Below are positions 22,873 through 33,000 of a stretch of DNA of 64,000 bases, piece by piece. The DNA comes from Prionace glauca (taxonomy: Eukaryota; Chordata; Chondrichthyes; Carcharhiniformes; Carcharhinidae). Below the pieces are notes generated by a model. That model was not told the origin of the DNA. It worked only from the letters and a program-made list of their open reading frames with translations, and made no database searches. Within the stretch, counting starts at the first letter, position 1. Each line of letters begins with the position of its first letter. The translations under genes and the position numbers were made by a program. The stretch covers positions 10,841,790-10,905,789 of the forward strand of contig CM075761.1 of NCBI GenBank assembly GCA_037974335.1, in the 5' to 3' direction.

Positions 22873-23834
22873 TTTGGAGGAGGTAGATGTTTTGAGGGAA
22901 GATTTATTAGCAATTCGGAAGAAAGAAAAAGAGTTTTGAAAAGTCCCCTGGGCCAGATGGGATACATCCCAAGACACTTGGGGAGGCAATGGATGGGATT
23001 GTGGAGGCTTTAACTTTGATCTTTTGGTCATCACTGTCCACAGGGATTTGACCAGAGGACTGGTGAGTGGCAAATGTTATTCCTCTATTGAAGAAAGGAA
23101 ATAAGAATGAGCCTGGTAATTATAGGCCAGTTAATCATACTTCAGTGGTCGATACGTTAATGGAAAGGGTCCTGACTGATAGGATTTATTTGGAAAGATG
23201 GAGCTTAATTCGGGATAGTCAACACAGTTTCATGAAGGAAAAACCCTGCCTCCTAAACGTGGTTGAATTATTTGAGGAGGTAAATAAGTGTGTAGATGAA
23301 GGTAGAGCAGTTGATGTTGTATACATGGATTTCAGTAAGGCGTTTGATAAGGTTCCCCATGATAGGCTCATGAAGAAAATAAGGAGGTGTGGGATAGAAG
23401 GAAATTTGGCCGATTGGATAAATAATTGGCTGTCTCATGGAAGACAGAAGGTGGTGGTAGAGGGAAAACATTGAGGCTGGAGACCAGTTACCAGTGGTGT
23501 ACAACAGGAATCAGGGCTGATTTCTTTGTAATTTTTATGAACGACTTGGAAGAGGGAACTGAAGGGTAGGTTAGTAAATTTGCTGGTGACACCTATAATT
23601 GATGGAATAGTGGATGAGGTGGAGGAATCTTCTAGGTTGCAAAGATACATTGATAGGATGCAACGCTGGGCTAGAACGTGGCACACAGAATTTAACCCTG
23701 ATTACTGCGAGGTGATTCATTTTGATAGGACAAACTTGAATGCGGATTACAAGGTCAACGGCAGGGTTCTGAGGAATGTGGGGAACAGAAAGATCTTGGG
23801 GTTCAGACGCATAGATCTCTGAAGGTTGCCACTC
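22873..23834 (+). mobile_element. CR1-c LINE, 5' part, interrupted by CR1-b
   Basis: Forward, older CR1 copy. A decayed ORF2 is readable as NYRPVNHTSVVDTLMER, VVYMDFSKAFDKVPHDRL and MQRWARTWHTEFNPDYCEV, with frameshifts around 23475-23580. At SLKVATQV the sequence is broken by the full-length CR1-b and resumes at 29818 with DRAVKEAYSVFAFMNRG. Confidence 0.85.
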
Positions 23835-23839
23835 AAGTT

Positions 23840-25677
23840 CCTCATTGTTCCTGTGGAGCAGAGTTGAGAGGCAGCGATTTTTGGGCGAGTGAGGAGGCAG
23901 CAAAAAGGTAGCAAAAAGTTTATACTGGGTAACTTTTTATTTTAGTTTTAAAGTCGCGAGTTTCGGCGGTTTTTTTTAAATTAAGTTAGAAACCGGAAGT
24001 CGTCCCTAGGGCGCTTGCCGGTACTTGTAGTTTTTGTTTCGGGTTTAAAAAGCTCCTACCTCCGTGACTCGGCCTCATTGTTCCTGTGGAGCAGAGTTGA
24101 GAGGCAGCGATTTTTGGGCGAGTGAGGAGGCAGCAAAAAGGTAGCAAAAAGTTTATACTGGGTAACTTTTTATTTTAGTTTTAAAGTCGCGAGTTTCGGC
24201 GGTTTTTTTAAAATTAAGTTACAAAACGGAAGTCGTCACTAGGGCGCTTGCCGGTACTTGTAGTTTTTCTTTCGGGTTTAAAAAGCTCCTACCTCCGTGA
24301 CTCGGCCTCATTGTTCCTGTGGAGCAGAGTTGAGAGGCAGCGATTTTTGGGCGAGTGAGGAGGCAGCAAAAAGGTAGCAAAAAGTTTATACTGGGTAACT
24401 TTTTATTTTAGTTTTAAAGTCGCGAGTTTCGGCGGTTTTTTTTTAAATTAAGTTAGAAACCGGAAGTCGTCACTAGGGCGCTTGCCGGTACTTGTAGTTT
24501 TTTTTTCGGGTTTAAAAAGCTCCTACCTCCGTGACTCGGCCTCATTGTTCCTGTGGAGCAGAGTTGAGAGGCAGCGATTTTTGGGCGAGTGAGGAGGCAG
24601 CAAAAAGGTAGCAAAAAGTTTATACTGGGTAACATTTTATTTTAGTTTTAAAGTCGCGAGTTTCGGCGGTTTTTTAAAAATTAAGTTAGAAACCGGAAGT
24701 CGTCACTAGGGCGCTTGCCGGTACTTGTAGTTTTTGTTTCGGGTTTAAAAAGCTCCTACCTCCGTGACTCGGCCTCATTGTTCCTGTGGAGCAGAGTTGA
24801 GAGGCAGCGATTTTTGGGCGAGTGAGGAGGCAGCAAAAAGGTAGCAAAAAGTTTATACTGGGTAACTTTTTATTTTAGTTTTAAAGTCGCGAGTTTCGGC
24901 GGTTTTTTTAAAATTAAGTTACAAAACGGAAGTCGTCACTAGGGCGCTTGCCGGTACTTGTAGTTTTTCTTTCGGGTTTAAAAAGCTCCTACCTCCGTGA
25001 CTCGGCCTCATTGTTCCTGTGGAGCAGAGTTGAGAGGCAGCGATTTTTGGGCGAGTGAGGAGGCAGCAAAAAGGTAGCAAAAAGTTTATACTGGGTAACT
25101 TTTTATTTTAGTTTTAAAGTCGCGAGTTTCGGCGGTTTTTTTTTAAATTAAGTTAGAAACCGGAAGTCGTCACTAGGGCGCTTGCCGGTACTTGTAGTTT
25201 TTTTTTCGGGTTTAAAAAGCTCCTACCTCCGTGACTCGGCCTCATTGTTCCTGTGGAGCAGAGTTGAGAGGCAGCGATTTTTGGGCGAGTGAGGAGGCAG
25301 CAAAAAGGTAGCAAAAAGTTTATACTGGGTAACATTTTATTTTAGTTTTAAAGTCGCGAGTTTCGGCGGTTTTTTAAAAATTAAGTTAGAAACCGGAAGT
25401 CGTCACTAGGGCGCTTGCCGGTACTTGTAGTTTTTGTTTCGGGTTTAAAAAGCTCCTACCTCCGTGACTCGGCCTCATTGTTCCTGTGGAGCAGAGTTGA
25501 GAGGCAGCGATTTTTGGGCGAGTGAGGAGGCAGCAAAAAGGTAGCAAAAAGTTTATACTGGGTAACATTTTATTTTAGTTTTAAAGTCGCGAGTTTCGGC
25601 GGTTTTTTTTAAATTAAGTTAGAAACCGGAAGTCGGCACTAGGGCGCTTGCCGGTACTTGTAGTTTTTTTTTCGGGT
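23840..25677 (+). repeat. Tandem 5' monomers of CR1-b (8 units of 233-234 bp)
   Basis: Units start at 23840, 24073, 24306, 24540, 24773, 25006, 25240 and 25473, each beginning cctcattgttcctgtggagc. The last ends in cgggt before the unique leader. Units 2-4 (24073-24772) and 5-7 (24773-25472) are identical as read, giving a 700-base higher-order repeat. Their position suggests a promoter/enhancer array like the monomers of mouse L1; that role is inference. Confidence 0.97.
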
Positions 25678-25828
25678 CCCTAACCCTATAAATTAGCGCA
25701 GAGAGGATACCCGATTCTCTACACTGGTAGAGAATCCCACCCTTCCACCTCCTCTAACCTAATTATAAGTGTGGGGGAAGGTTTTTTTTAAATATATTTT
25801 TATTTTTCTGCTGGGAATAGTTTCAGGG
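25678..25828 (+). promoter_or_regulatory. CR1-b leader: TATA-like box and perfect hairpin
   Basis: Just after the last monomer is ccctataaatta (TATA-like). About 20 bases further on is a perfect 10-base stem gattctctac / gtagagaatc (25713-25722 and 25727-25736) with a 4-base loop actg. This lies upstream of the ORF1 start codon and would be in the RNA if transcription starts in or above the leader. Confidence 0.6.
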
Positions 25829-26749
25829 ATGGCAGTTCAGGCTGTAAGCTGCATCTCCTGTGGGATGTATGTCGTGAGGGAGTCCAGCAGTGTTTCAGGT
25901 GGTTTTACTTGTGGGAAGTGTGTAAAAGTCCAGTTTCTGGAGGAGCGTATAAAGGAGCTGGAGGTGGAATTAGAGGAGCTCCGCATAGTCCGGAAAGTGG
26001 AGGAGGACTTAGAAAGGAGTTATAAGGAGATAGTTACTCCTAGAAATGAGTCTTGGGTCACTGTCAGGAAGAGGGGAAAGAAGCAGTTGGGGGGTCAATC
26101 CCCTGGGGCTGTTCCCCTCCAAAATAGGTTTTCGGTCCTGGAGGCTACAGTTGAGGAGGAATCAACTGGGGATAGCCAAAGGGAGCAGGTCTCTGGGGGT
26201 GAGCCTATTGGGAAATCTCAGGTGGTTAGGGGTAAGAGGTTGGGCCTCGTGATTGGGGACTCCACAGTTAAGGGGACGGATAGGAGAGTTGGAGGTAAGG
26301 GTAGGGACTCGGGGCTGGTGTGTTGCCTACCTGGGGCTGGGGTCCGGGATGTATCGGACAGGGTATTCAGGACTCTTAGGGGAGAGGGAGATCAACCCCA
26401 AGTTATAGTTCATGTGGGGACACATGACATAGGGAGATTAAGGGAAGGGGAAATTAAACAAAGATTTATGGAGTTGGGGTGGAAACTAAAGGCCAAGTCT
26501 GGAAGAATAGTTATATCCGGACTCTTGCCTGTGCCACGGGATAGTTTAGAGAGGAATGGAGAGAGGGAAAGTTTGAACTCGTGGCTGAGGGGATGGTGCA
26601 GGAGGGAGGGGTTCAGGTACTTAAGCAATTGGGGCTCATTCTGGGGAAGGCGGGACCTCTATATGAGTGATGGTTTACACCTGAACCAGAGGGGAATCAA
26701 TATCCTGGGGGGTAAATTTGCAAAGGCTATGCGGGGAGGTTTAAACTGA
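25829..26749 (+). CDS. CR1-b ORF1 protein (zinc finger, coiled coil, SGNH esterase)
   Basis: A 306-residue protein, uninterrupted. The ATG at 25829 was chosen because it is the first in frame; the upstream open stretch has no ATG. Residues 8-31 contain a C4 metal-binding pattern (C8, C11, C28, C31). Residues about 35-70 are a charged coiled coil (EERIKELEVELEEL). Residues about 135-306 form an SGNH-hydrolase-like esterase with GDS (Ser145), HVGTHDIG and DGLHLN (Asp281, His284). In CR1 and related LINEs, ORF1 proteins bind the element RNA, and many carry such an esterase. The N-terminal zinc/coil part likely mediates multimerisation. Here GTHD replaces the GxND block usual for SGNH enzymes, and the CR1-a ORF1 shows the same. 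Confidence 0.9.
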   Translation: MAVQAVSCISCGMYVVRESSSVSGGFTCGKCVKVQFLEERIKELEVELEELRIVRKVEEDLERSYKEIVTPRNESWVTVRKRGKKQLGGQSPGAVPLQNRFSVLEATVEEESTGDSQREQVSGGEPIGKSQVVRGKRLGLVIGDSTVKGTDRRVGGKGRDSGLVCCLPGAGVRDVSDRVFRTLRGEGDQPQVIVHVGTHDIGRLREGEIKQRFMELGWKLKAKSGRIVISGLLPVPRDSLERNGERESLNSWLRGWCRREGFRYLSNWGSFWGRRDLYMSDGLHLNQRGINILGGKFAKAMRGGLN

Positions 26750-26859
26750 TTTGGGGGGGGGGTGGGATATTGAGTAGAGGGGGTGAAAGGGAGGGGGGCA
26801 TAGATGGGGAATGCAAGGCACGGCGTAGTGGGGGTGGGGCGGAGCAGGGTTTGAAATGC

Positions 26860-29736
26860 ATGTGCTTTAATACTTTAAAGGTAGGGGAGGACCGCAGGAA
26901 ACATGGGAGGGAGGTTAGACAGGAGGTGGAGAAGGGAAATGCCCAGACTGAGGGGCTGAAGTGTGTATATTTTAATGCAAGGAGTATAGTAAATAAGGTA
27001 GATGAGCTTAGGGCGTGGATAGCTGCTTGGGAATGTGATGTGGTGGCCATTACGGAGACTTAGATGTCTCAGGGACAGGACTGGGTACTTCAGGTGCCAG
27101 GTTTCAGATGTTTCAGGAAGGACAGGGAGGCTGGCGGAAGAGGTGGTGGAGTGGCACTGTTAATAAGGGACAGTGTCATGGCTGCAGAGAAAGAGGATGC
27201 CGTGGAGGGACTTTCTACAGAGTCTCTGTGGGTGGAAGTTACGAACAGTATAGGGTCGAAAACTTTGCTGGGTGTATTCTATAGGCCGCCCAATAGTGAC
27301 AGGGAAGTTGAAGTGCAGATAGGGAACCAGATTCTGGAGAAATGTATTAAAAACAGAGTGGTCGTGATGGGAGACTTCAATTTCCCAAACATCGACTGGA
27401 ATATCCCTAGAGTAAGGGGTTCGGCTGGAGAGGAGTTTGTTAGGTGTGTTCAGGAAGGTTTCCTGACACAGTATGTGGACAAGCCTACGAGGGGTGAGGC
27501 AGTACTTGACCTGGTACTGGCGAATGAACCAGGGCAGGTGATGGATCTCTCGGTAGGAGAGCATCTTGGGAATGGTGATCATAATTCTATCTCCTTCACA
27601 ATTGCATTGGAACGAGATAGGATCAGACAGGCTAGGAAGGTGTTTGTCTGGAGTAAGGGGAGATACGAAGAAGTCAGGAAGTTACTTGGACAAATAAACT
27701 GGAAGGAGGCATTCTTAGGGAAGAGTACCGAAGGAAGGTGGCGGATATTCAAGGAATGTTTGTCTGGCGCTCTGCATGACAATGTTCCGATAAGGCAAGG
27801 GGGTTTTGGTAGGTCGCGGGAACCGTGGTGCACGAAGGCTGTGTTGAACCTAGTCAGGAGGAAAAGGAAGGTATACAAAAGGTTCAGGGAACTAGGAGAG
27901 GTTAAGGATCTTGAAGAATATAAGGACTGTAGAAAGGAGGTTAAAAGGGAAATTAGGAGAGCCAGAAGGGGTCATGAGAAGACCTTGGCGGGTAAGATTA
28001 AAGAAAATCCCAAGGCCTTCTATAAGTATGTGAAAGGTAAAAGGGTGAGAAGGGAAAGGATAGGACCTATAAAAGATGAAGGGGGAAAGGTCTGTGTAGA
28101 ACCAGAAGAAATGGCGGAGGTGCTTAATGAGTACTTTGCATCAGTATTCACAGTGGAAGCTGATTTGGGAGATCTTGCTATGGACTTGCAGCAGGTGGAA
28201 AAGATTGAGTACGTGGACATTAAAGAGGAGGATGTGTTAGAACCTTTGAATTCTATCAAGGTAGATAAGTCGCCGGGACCAGATGGGATGTACCCCAGGA
28301 TGCTGTGGGAGGCCAGGGAAGTGATTGCAGAGCCCTTGGCGATGATCTTTGCGTCGTCAATGGAGACGGGAGAGGTTCCGGAAGATTGGAGGATTGCGGA
28401 TGTAGTCCCTATTTTCAAGAAAAGGAACAGAGATAGCCCGGGAAATTACCGCCCGGTGAGTCTGACCTCAGTGGTTGGTAAGCTGATGGAGAGGCTTCTG
28501 AGGGACAAGATTTACGAGCATTTGGAGAGGTTTGACATGATCAGGAATAGTCAGCATGGATTTGTCAAGGGCAGGTCGTGCCTTACGAGCCTAGTTGAGT
28601 TCTTCGATAATGTGACTGAACACATTGACGAAGGAAGTGCCGTGGACGTAGTGTACATGGACTTCAGCAAGGCTTTTGATAAGGTCCCCCATGCAAGACT
28701 TCTTGAGAAGGTGAGAGGACATGGGATCCAAGGGCCTTTGGCCTTGTGGATCCAGAACTGGCTTGCCTGCAGAAGGCAGAGAGTGGTTGTGGATGGGTCT
28801 TTTTCGGAATGGAGGTCAGTCACCAGTGGGGTGCCCCAGGGATCTGTTCTGGGACCCTTGTTGTTTGTCATTTTCATAAATGACCTGGATGAGGAAGTGG
28901 AGGGATGGGTTAGCAAATTCGCTGATGACACGAAGGTCGGCGGTGTTGTGGATGGTCTGGAAGGATGTCAAAAGTTGCAGCAGGACACAGATAGGATGCA
29001 GGAATGGGCGGAGAAGTGGCAGATGGACTTCAACGCGGATAAATGTGTAGTAGTCCATTTCGGCAGAACCAACGGGATGAACGAGTACACTATTAAGGGC
29101 AGGGGTCTTAGTAGCGTTGAAGAGCAGAAGGATCTCGGGGTCCGGGTTCACAGGACTCTTAAATCGGCCTCGCAGGTGGAGGAGGTGGTCAAGAAGGCGT
29201 ATGGTGTACTGGCCTTCATTAATCGAGGGATTGAGTTTAGGAGTCGGGAGGTAATGCTGCAACTTTACAGGACCCTCGTCGGGCCTCATTTGGAGTACTG
29301 TGCGCAGTTCTGGTCGCCTCACTATAGGAAAGACGTAGAAGCTATTGAAAGGGTGCAGAGGAGATTTACAAGGATGTTGCCTGGACTGGGAGGCATGCCT
29401 TATGAAGATAGGTTGAGGGAGCTGGGACTCTTTTCCCTGGAGAGGCGAAGGTTGAGAGGCGACCTGATAGAAGTTTATAAAATGTTGAGAGGAATAGATA
29501 GGGTGGACTCTCGGAGGCTATTTCCCCGGGTTGAAATGGTCGCTACGAGAGGACACAGATTTAAGGTGCGGGGAGGGAAGTACAGAGGTGATGTTAGGGG
29601 TACGTTTTTCACTCAGAGGGTAGTGAGTGATTGGAATCGGCTGCCGTCATCGGTGGTGGAGGCGAACTCGCTGGGGTCTTTTAAAAAACTTCTGGATGAG
29701 TATATGGGGTTTAATGGGATTGGGGGTTATAGATAG
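26860..29736 (+). CDS. CR1-b ORF2 polyprotein (endonuclease and reverse transcriptase), one stop
   Basis: The element's replication enzyme. The endonuclease shows CVYFNARSIVNKVDEL, RGGGVALLI, LLGVFYRPPNSD, VVMGDFNFPNIDW, TRGEAVLDLVLAN and GDHNSI. The reverse transcriptase shows KSPGPDGMYPRM, NYRPVSLTSVVGKL, QHGFVKGRSCLTS, VVYMDFSKAFDKVPH, SGVPQGSVLGPLLF and the catalytic FADD (28918-28929). A CR1-type C-terminal region (LEYCAQFWSPHYRKD) ends in FNGIGGYR. A TAG at 27061-27063 replaces the Trp codon found at this place in CR1-a (ETWIEQG), so the copy is inactive unless read through. The downstream 890 codons are intact. The exact initiator is uncertain; 26860 is the first in-frame ATG. Confidence 0.9.
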
Positions 29737-29817
29737 GTCTATAGATTGGTGGGGTTGATGCGATCGGCGCAACTCGAGGGCCGAAGGGCCTGTTTGTGCT
29801 GTAATGTTCTATGTTCT

Positions 29818-30455
29818 AAGTGGATAGAGCCGTGAAGGAGGCTTATAGTGTGTTCGCGTTTATGAACAGGGGGTTTGAGTTTAAGAGCCGTGGGGTTATG
29901 CTGCAACTATACCGGACCTTTCTGAACCACATTTGGAATATTGTGTTCAGCTCTGGTCACCTCACAATAAGAATAATGTGGAAGCATTGGAGAGAGGAGA
30001 TTTACCAGGATGCTGCCTGCTTTGGAGGGTAGATCTTACGAGGAAATGTTAAGGTAACGAGGGTTCATCTGTTTCGAGCGGAGGAGGATGAGAGGCGACG
30101 TAAGAGAAGTTTATAAGATTATGAGGGGGATAGATAGAGTGGACGTGCAGAGATTATTTCCTCGGGTGGATGTAGCTGTTATTAGGGGGCATAACTATAA
30201 GGTTCATGGTGGGAGATATAGGAGGGATGTCCAAAGTAGATTCTTCACTCAGCGAGTGGTTGGGGTGTGGAATGCATTGCCTGCTGTGATAGTCGGACAC
30301 TTGAGGAACTTTCAAGCGGTTATTGGATAGACGCATGGAGCACACAGGAATGATAGGGAGTTGGGTAGCTTGATCTTGGGTTCGGACATAGCTTGGCAGA
30401 ACATCGAGGGCCGAAGGGCCAGTACTGTGCTGTACTGTCCTATGTTCTATGTGTT
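29818..30455 (+). mobile_element. CR1-c LINE, 3' part
   Basis: It continues the element broken by CR1-b. It encodes decayed KEAYSVFAFMNRGFEFKSR, then MRGDVREVYKIMRGIDRVD, and ends in the CR1-c tail (cgagggccgaagggccagta ... cctatgttctatg). Confidence 0.85.
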
Positions 30456-30469
30456 GGAAAACAGTGAAA

Positions 30470-31371
30470 ATATTGTTTTTTTGCGTGTTCTATACAGAGA
30501 AAGCATACCGTTTATAGAGAAAATCGATTCTATTTGATTTATTGATGTCACATTATTGGGATACAGTAAAAAGTTTTGTTTCTTGCGTGCTATACAGAGA
30601 AAGCATACCGTTCGTAGAGTATATAGATTTGATTTATTATTGTCATATGTATTGGGATACAGTGAAAATTATAGTTCCTTGCACACGATACAGACAAAAC
30701 ATACCGTCCATAGACTACATAGATGTGATTATTATTGTCACATGTATTGGGATACATTGAAAAGTATTATATCTTGTGCGCTATCGAAAGAACAGACACA
30801 ATTTACAGACTACATGGGGAAAGGGAAAGGAGAGTGTGTAGAACCTCCTGCTACAGTCATAGCTAACCTGTCGAGAATGATCAATTTAATACATGCTAAT
30901 TCCATTCAAAAGTCTAATGGCAGCAGGGAAGAAGCTGCTCTTGAATGGGTTCATACATGACCTCAGATTTTTATATACTTTTTCCCGATGGAATAATGCA
31001 GAAGATAAAATATCTGGGATGCGCGGGGTGTTTGATTATTCTGGCTTCTTTTCCAAGGCAGCAGCAAGTGTAGGCGGTGTCAAGGGATGGGAGGCTGTTT
31101 TGCATGATGGGACTGGGTTTCGTTCACAACCCATTGTAGATTTTTGTGGCCTTGGACAGAGCAGGAGCAATTCCATACTGTGATATATCCCTAAACGATA
31201 CTTTCGATGCTGCATCTATGAAATTTGGTGAGATTCAGAGCAGACATTCCAAATCTCCTTAACCGCTGAGAAAGTTAAGGCATTGGTGGGCTGTCTTTAC
31301 TATGGTGGCGGCGTGGGGGGACCAGGGCACGTTCTTGGTAATATGAGCACCCAGAAACTTAACTCTCGAAC
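30470..31371 (-). mobile_element. L2-like LINE, reverse
   Basis: A 3' UTR of three to four tandem units of about 97 bases (30470-30830) is followed by the C-terminal coding part on the reverse strand (30884-31371), which is directly duplicated at 19525-20005. Confidence 0.75.
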
Positions 31372-32037
31372 ATTTTCATTGCTGCCCATGGCAACCCCTC
31401 CATCAGTCAACTTCCATTTCATCTTTTTTTTTCAGCGAACGGTGAGGATGTGAAATGTAATATCTGGAACATTACTGGAGGCCCAATTACACCAGGCCGC
31501 CCAAAGCAAATGGGAGAATTAAACTAATTAAGTAAAATAAAGCAAGTCTGAGTGGAATGTTAGAGAAATGAGAGATTTGGGGTTGTTTTCGCTGGAAAGA
31601 AGGCGGCTAAGAGGGGATCTTATTGAAACATATAAGATGATTAGAGGTTTAGACAGGGTAGATAGTGATTGCCTTTTTCCTAGGATGGAGAAAGCTAGCA
31701 TGAGGGGGCACGACTTTAAATTAAGGGGGGGTAGTTATAGGACTGATGTCAGGGGTAGGTTCTTTACCCAGAGGGTGGTGAGGGACTGGAATGCCCTGCC
31801 AGCTGCAGTTGTAAATGCGCCTAGTTTGGGGGCGTTTCAGAGATCTGTGGACAGGTTTATGGACGAAAAGGGATTGGTTTAGGCTAGTGGGTCATTGTTT
31901 TGTAACTGGTCGGCGCAACATCGTGGGCCGAAGGGCCTGTTCTGCGCTGTTATGTTCTATGTTCTATGTTTTAAATGTGACTAAGTTGTTCTTGCAGAAC
32001 TGTCGTGCAGATATCAGATAACAAAGAGTCCAGCTCA
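31372..32037 (+). other. Gene C intron block with CR1-a insertion
   Basis: Homologous to 20006-20280, and its central part to the reverse complement of 9661-9810 in gene A. A CR1-a copy occupies 31571-31972. Confidence 0.55.
31571..31972 (+). mobile_element. CR1-a LINE, 5'-truncated, with target duplication
   Basis: Forward. It encodes the ORF2 C-terminus (LFSLERRRLRGDLIETYK to FMDEKGLV) and the ttctatg tail. It is flanked by aaatg direct repeats (31566-31570 and 31973-31977). The 20.2 kb copy of this block shows the unoccupied site. Confidence 0.9.
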
Positions 32038-32400
32038 GGAACAGGCCGCTCGACCCATCAAACATGCACTGAACATATTGGTCCATCTCGACTAACCATC
32101 TGCATTCCCCACAACCACCCCCCTCCTCCCCGCCACCTCCCGTTAATGTGTCTGTGCGAATAAGTCATAATTGTCGCTAACATTTGGCAGTGCATTCCAA
32201 ACCCCCAATCATCATCCCCTGTGGAAAAAAAAACACTTCCGCTGCACATCTCCACTGACCCTAACGTTGAACTTGTGTCCCCTTATAAATGTCATCTCTG
32301 TCTTTGGCTAAAACTCTTCACCTTATCAATGGCCCTCATAATTTTATAAACTTTCATCCGGTCTCCCCTCAGCCTCCATCTTTACAACATCATCTAATTG
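32038..32400 (-). mobile_element. Old CR1-type 3' region
   Basis: Reverse strand with landmarks ccttatcaatggccctcata and ttcatccggtctcccctcag. Confidence 0.55.
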
Positions 32401-32404
32401 CTTC

Positions 32405-32580
32405 CTATGTGCGCTACAATCATCCTGAGATTCCCTAAATCTTGGGAGGTGGAAGGAGAAACTCAAATGGCTTCTGACGGCATAAACAGGCATCCTGAAA
32501 TTTTAAAATTGAGAATTCAAGTCAGGAAGTTATTTTCAATGTGTTCGAATCACCGGCTAGCCACGTTTAAGAAGTCTCAC
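32405..32580 (+). other. Gene C intron block, collinear with gene A
   Basis: It aligns with the reverse complement of 9165-9335. It marks the upstream limit of recognisable gene C sequence. No C1 or V exon was found upstream. Confidence 0.7.
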
Positions 32581-32584
32581 AACA

Positions 32585-32855
32585 CCTATGTGCAGTTTGC
32601 ACATTCTCCTCGTGTCTGCGTGGCTTTCCTCCGTGCGCTCCAGTTTCCTCCCACAGTCCAAAGATGTGCGGGTTAGGTTGATTGGCTACGCTAAGAAATT
32701 GTCCCTTAGTGTCTAGGGCAACGAAGGTAGAGGGATTAGTGGGTATATTATGTAGGGATATAAGTGTAGGGCCTGGGTGGGGTTGTGGTCGGTGCAGGCT
32801 CAATGGGCCAAAGGGCCTCTTTCTGCACTGTAGGGTTCTATGATCTATGGACACC
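32585..32855 (+). mobile_element. SINE-1, forward
   Basis: Body (gtgcagtttgcacattctcc, ttcctcccacagtccaaaga) and 3' end (tctgcactgtagggttctat). Confidence 0.75.
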
Positions 32856-33000
32856 AGGTTAAAGTCCAACAGTTTGATTTGGTCGCAAACACCACTAGGT
32901 TTTGGAGCGCTTGCTGCTCCTTCGTGAGGTGAGTGGGAGATGTTTTCACAAACAGGCTATATAAAGGCACAAAGTCAATTTACAGAGTGACTAAAATGCG
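32856..33000 (+). repeat. Common shark interspersed repeat
   Basis: caccaggttaaagtccaaca followed by ggagcgcttgctgctccttc. Related pieces lie at 45260-45413, 50313-50430 and 63025-63170. Its class is not known to me. Confidence 0.6.

Larger units (their letters stand above)
23839..29817 (+). mobile_element. Full-length CR1-b LINE (5979 bp)
   Basis: A complete non-LTR retrotransposon: eight tandem 5' monomers (23840-25677), a single-copy leader with a TATA-like box and a hairpin (25678-25828), ORF1 (25829-26749), ORF2 (26860-29736) and a 3' end with tgttcta repeats. It sits inside CR1-c with a 4-base target duplication (aagt at 23835-23838 and 29818-29821). The only coding defect I see is one in-frame TAG in ORF2, so it is probably young. 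Confidence 0.93.

Noticed and set aside
24453-25568. Three reverse-strand 60-codon open frames of nearly identical sequence
   Set aside because: They recur with the monomer spacing (700 and 233 bases) and are antisense frames of the repeated 5' array, not genes.
25677-25690. ccctaaccct resembles vertebrate telomeric repeat
   Set aside because: Only about one and a half units, located in the CR1-b leader and present again in the reverse copy near 37755; it belongs to the element.
28816-29322. Long reverse open frames over LINE ORF2 (also 34890-35396 and 36768-37274)
   Set aside because: They mirror the coding strand of the reverse-transcriptase gene and repeat in every CR1-b copy.
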